DNA from: Shewanella hafniensis
Lineage (GTDB): Bacteria; Pseudomonadota; Gammaproteobacteria; Enterobacterales; Shewanellaceae
Direction: 5' to 3'
Assembly (NCBI RefSeq): GCF_019655335.1
Contig: NZ_BPFD01000012.1
Span: 1-64,000, forward strand
DNA length: 64,000 nt
Part shown: positions 62,172-64,000 of the stretch, in pieces
Layout of the letters: every line of letters begins with the position of its first letter
How positions within the stretch are numbered: the stretch's first letter is position 1
The notes under the pieces: model-generated
The model's database searches: none
Seen by the model: the letters and a program-made list of their open reading frames with translations, nothing else
Told to the model about the DNA's origin: nothing
Translations under genes and position numbers: made by a program

Positions 62172-63182
62172 ATGAAGCCAATTTTTGTTCGTGGTATTTC
62201 AAACCAATTCCGTCTGACACTGGCAATTATTTTGTCGGTGGCTTTGCTCGTGGCTAATCATCGCCTCGATCCTGTTCGGCAAAACCTCTCATCTGTCTTT
62301 AGTCCATTACAGTATTTAGCCAGTATGCCAGGCGCAGCGCTTGACTGGTCATCTGAAAGTTTTGCCACCCGTAATATGTTGGCACTGCAGAATAAAGAAC
62401 TGCTCAGACAACAACTGCTAATGAGTGAACGCTTACAGCGTTTCGAACATTTACGCCAAGAAAATGAGCGTTTGCGGGCATTGTTAGGCTCACCCGCCTA
62501 TCTGGATTCGCGCAAGATGGTGGCCGAAGTGCTAGAGGTCGCCAGTGATCCTTTCCATCACTACGTGGTGTTGAATCACGGTTCTCGTAGCGGTGTATTT
62601 GTCGGTCAGCCAGTGGTGGATGCGCAAGGTGTTGTCGGCCAAGTGGTGCAGGTCAGTGAAATGACCAGTAGGGTGCTATTGCTCTCCGACGTATCACACG
62701 GTTTACCTGTGCGTATTACCCGTAATGATGTGCGCCTGGTCGCCAATGGTACGGGTGAGCTTGATGAGATAGAACTGCGCCATGTGGCCAAGAGTACCGA
62801 CATTCGTGTCGGCGATTTATTGGTGACTTCAGGCTTAGGCAATCGCTTCCCCGAAGGTTATCCCGTCGCACGGGTATTGGAAGTCTTGACTGAAGACGGC
62901 CAAAGCTATGCTCGAGTTACTGCTCAACCACTCGCAGCGTTAGATCGTATTCGTTATGTGTTGTTGATTTGGCCGTCTCCCGATTCAGGTGTGACCTTGC
63001 CAAATCAGCCCACAGCTCCTGCTGCGGATCAATCGCTTAGCGAAGAGGCATCAAAAATCGGCAGCGCAAGCCCTGCTGAAGGCACATCTGCAGAGACGAC
63101 TAAGCCTGTGACGACACCCGCAGCCACTGTGGCCAAACCGGCAACGGAAACCACTTCTCCAGCGACTGAGGTGCATCGATGA
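62172..63182 (+). CDS. mreC: Rod-shape protein MreC
   Basis: Bitopic periplasmic protein of the elongasome, 336 residues: cytoplasmic start, membrane helix (about 13-30, LTLAIILSVALLVANHRL), coiled coil (70-105, LLRQQLLMSERLQRFEHLRQENERLR), then the MreC beta domain (VAEVLEVASDPFHHYVVLNHG, GLPVRITRN, GDLLVTSGLGNRFPEGYPVA). The last 60 residues are a Pro/Ala/Thr/Glu-rich tail (KPVTTPAATVAKPATET) not usually conserved. It overlaps mreD by 4 bp. Confidence 0.95.
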   Translation: MKPIFVRGISNQFRLTLAIILSVALLVANHRLDPVRQNLSSVFSPLQYLASMPGAALDWSSESFATRNMLALQNKELLRQQLLMSERLQRFEHLRQENERLRALLGSPAYLDSRKMVAEVLEVASDPFHHYVVLNHGSRSGVFVGQPVVDAQGVVGQVVQVSEMTSRVLLLSDVSHGLPVRITRNDVRLVANGTGELDEIELRHVAKSTDIRVGDLLVTSGLGNRFPEGYPVARVLEVLTEDGQSYARVTAQPLAALDRIRYVLLIWPSPDSGVTLPNQPTAPAADQSLSEEASKIGSASPAEGTSAETTKPVTTPAATVAKPATETTSPATEVHR

Positions 63183-63667
63183 GCTTTCAAGCTGCCAATG
63201 GGCGCTTTATTGTTTGGGTGACATTATTTATCGGCGTGATCAGCCAGATCATGCCTTTACCGAGTGCGGTCGATACTTGGCGTCCAGACTGGTTGTTGAT
63301 GATTGTGCTCTACTGGTCTATCGCATTACCCCATAGATACAACATCTTAACCGCTTGGATGTTAGGCCTAGTGTTGGATATTTTATTGGGCGCTACCTTA
63401 GGCGTGCGCTCTTTAGCTATGTCTTTGGTGATTTATGTCGCCATCTTGCATTGCCAGCGATTGCGAAATTTCCCTAAATGGCAACAGTCGTTGGTGATCA
63501 TGCTGCTCATTTGTATGTATCACTTAGTGATTTACTGGGTCGAGTTTGTCATGCAAGAGGCGGTGTTCGATACCGATCTATTCTTACCTGCGATTTCGGG
63601 ACTCGTGATCTGGCCTTGGATATTTTGGATTCTACGTCGGGTTCGACGTCATTATAAGGTTCGCTAA
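63179..63667 (+). CDS. mreD: Rod-shape protein MreD
   Basis: A 162-residue inner-membrane protein with five or six hydrophobic helices ([51 protein letters not shown]) and the basic C-terminus [14 protein letters not shown] overlaps the mreC stop (ATGA). The next gene, maf, starts 2 bp after. Confidence 0.95.
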   Translation: MSFQAANGRFIVWVTLFIGVISQIMPLPSAVDTWRPDWLLMIVLYWSIALPHRYNILTAWMLGLVLDILLGATLGVRSLAMSLVIYVAILHCQRLRNFPKWQQSLVIMLLICMYHLVIYWVEFVMQEAVFDTDLFLPAISGLVIWPWIFWILRRVRRHYKVR

Positions 63668-63669
63668 CT

Positions 63670-64000
63670 GTGGATTTAGTTTTAGCTTCGACTTCACCAC
63701 GTCGTAAAGAATTATTGGCCCACCTTGGGCTCGGTCGTCCTGAGTTTTGTTTCACGCAAGTGGCGCCGGATATCGATGAAACCGTGCAGCAAGGTGAAGC
63801 GCCAAGGGATTATGTGCGACGTTTAGCTGCCGAAAAAGCCCAAGCTGGACTGGCATTATGCGCAGATATGTCACAGCCTGCTGTATTAGGTTCTGATACT
63901 ATCGTTGTGCTTGAAAACCAAATATTAGGCAAACCGCTGGATGTGGCCGATGCTAAGCGTACGCTCAGTGAATTATCTGGCCGAACGCATACAGTAATGA
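63670..64000 (+). CDS. Maf-family nucleotide pyrophosphatase, N-terminal part (YhdE-like)
   Basis: GTG start 2 bp after the mreD stop; the window ends after 110 codons. The Maf opening [17 protein letters not shown], then QVAPDIDET and [11 protein letters not shown] (phosphate and metal site), fits dTTP/UTP-type Maf enzymes that hydrolyse non-canonical or pool nucleotides. mreBCD-maf is a conserved order in gammaproteobacteria. The C-terminus is missing. Confidence 0.9.
   Translation, partial: MDLVLASTSPRRKELLAHLGLGRPEFCFTQVAPDIDETVQQGEAPRDYVRRLAAEKAQAGLALCADMSQPAVLGSDTIVVLENQILGKPLDVADAKRTLSELSGRTHTVM

Overview
The window is chromosomal DNA of a gammaproteobacterium, almost certainly a Shewanella. 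The pointers are an octahaem cytochrome of the Shewanella tetrathionate-reductase type, a complete mannose-sensitive haemagglutinin (MSHA) type IV pilus locus followed directly by mreBCD-maf, a FimV-like LysM protein, and moderate G+C. The genus call rests on gene content and order read by eye, not on a database search.

Layout. 1-0.95 kb: tail of an unknown gene, then a gene-poor stretch with three palindromes. 0.95-3 kb: secreted alkylsulfatase. 3-5.5 kb: DUF971 gene and hslVU with a recognisable heat-shock promoter. 5.6-32 kb: accessory block. It holds an orphan MshA-like pilin, a DHFR-like reductase, a TtrR/TtrS-type two-component pair, an Old Yellow Enzyme operon ending in a broken polysaccharide-deacetylase gene, a MOT1-type transporter, the monohaem cytochrome / DUF3373 porin / octahaem reductase cluster, an SDR with a divergent LysR regulator, a frameshifted Sel1-repeat gene, an MscS channel, ornithine decarboxylase, uridine phosphorylase with a Tsx-like nucleoside porin, and an NfeD-stomatin-stomatin operon. 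32-38.5 kb: ftsN, argS, priA, a FimV-like gene and rpmE. 39-40.2 kb: malic enzyme. 40.4-60.7 kb: the MSHA locus, from mshH (csrD-like) through mshI, I2, J, K, L, M, N, E, G, F, B, A, C, D, O, P to mshQ. 61-64 kb: mreB, mreC, mreD and the start of maf.

How the genes fit together. In E. coli, rpmE, priA, ftsN and hslVU are neighbours. Here ftsN and hslV keep the same strand but are 26.6 kb apart, so the 5.6-32 kb block looks like material accumulated inside an older conserved cluster. Within it, the TtrS-like kinase has a PhnD-type periplasmic sensor domain and may control the octahaem cytochrome cluster. Uridine phosphorylase and the Tsx-like porin form a nucleoside-uptake pair, with a CRP-like site upstream of udp. 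The MSHA locus is compact, with many ATGA or 1-14 bp overlaps. It is divided by a strong terminator after the major pilin gene and a heptanucleotide tandem repeat before mshC.

Decay is visible in two or three genes: the deacetylase remnant, the Sel1-repeat gene (two frame breaks, one at a canonical A AAA AAC slippery heptamer), and possibly a shortened periplasmic binding protein. I saw no tRNA, rRNA, CRISPR array, insertion sequence or prophage. I did not identify a clearly new defence or mobile system. The most unusual signals are the Sel1 gene's slippery site, the sensor/octahaem cluster and the MSHA repeat elements.
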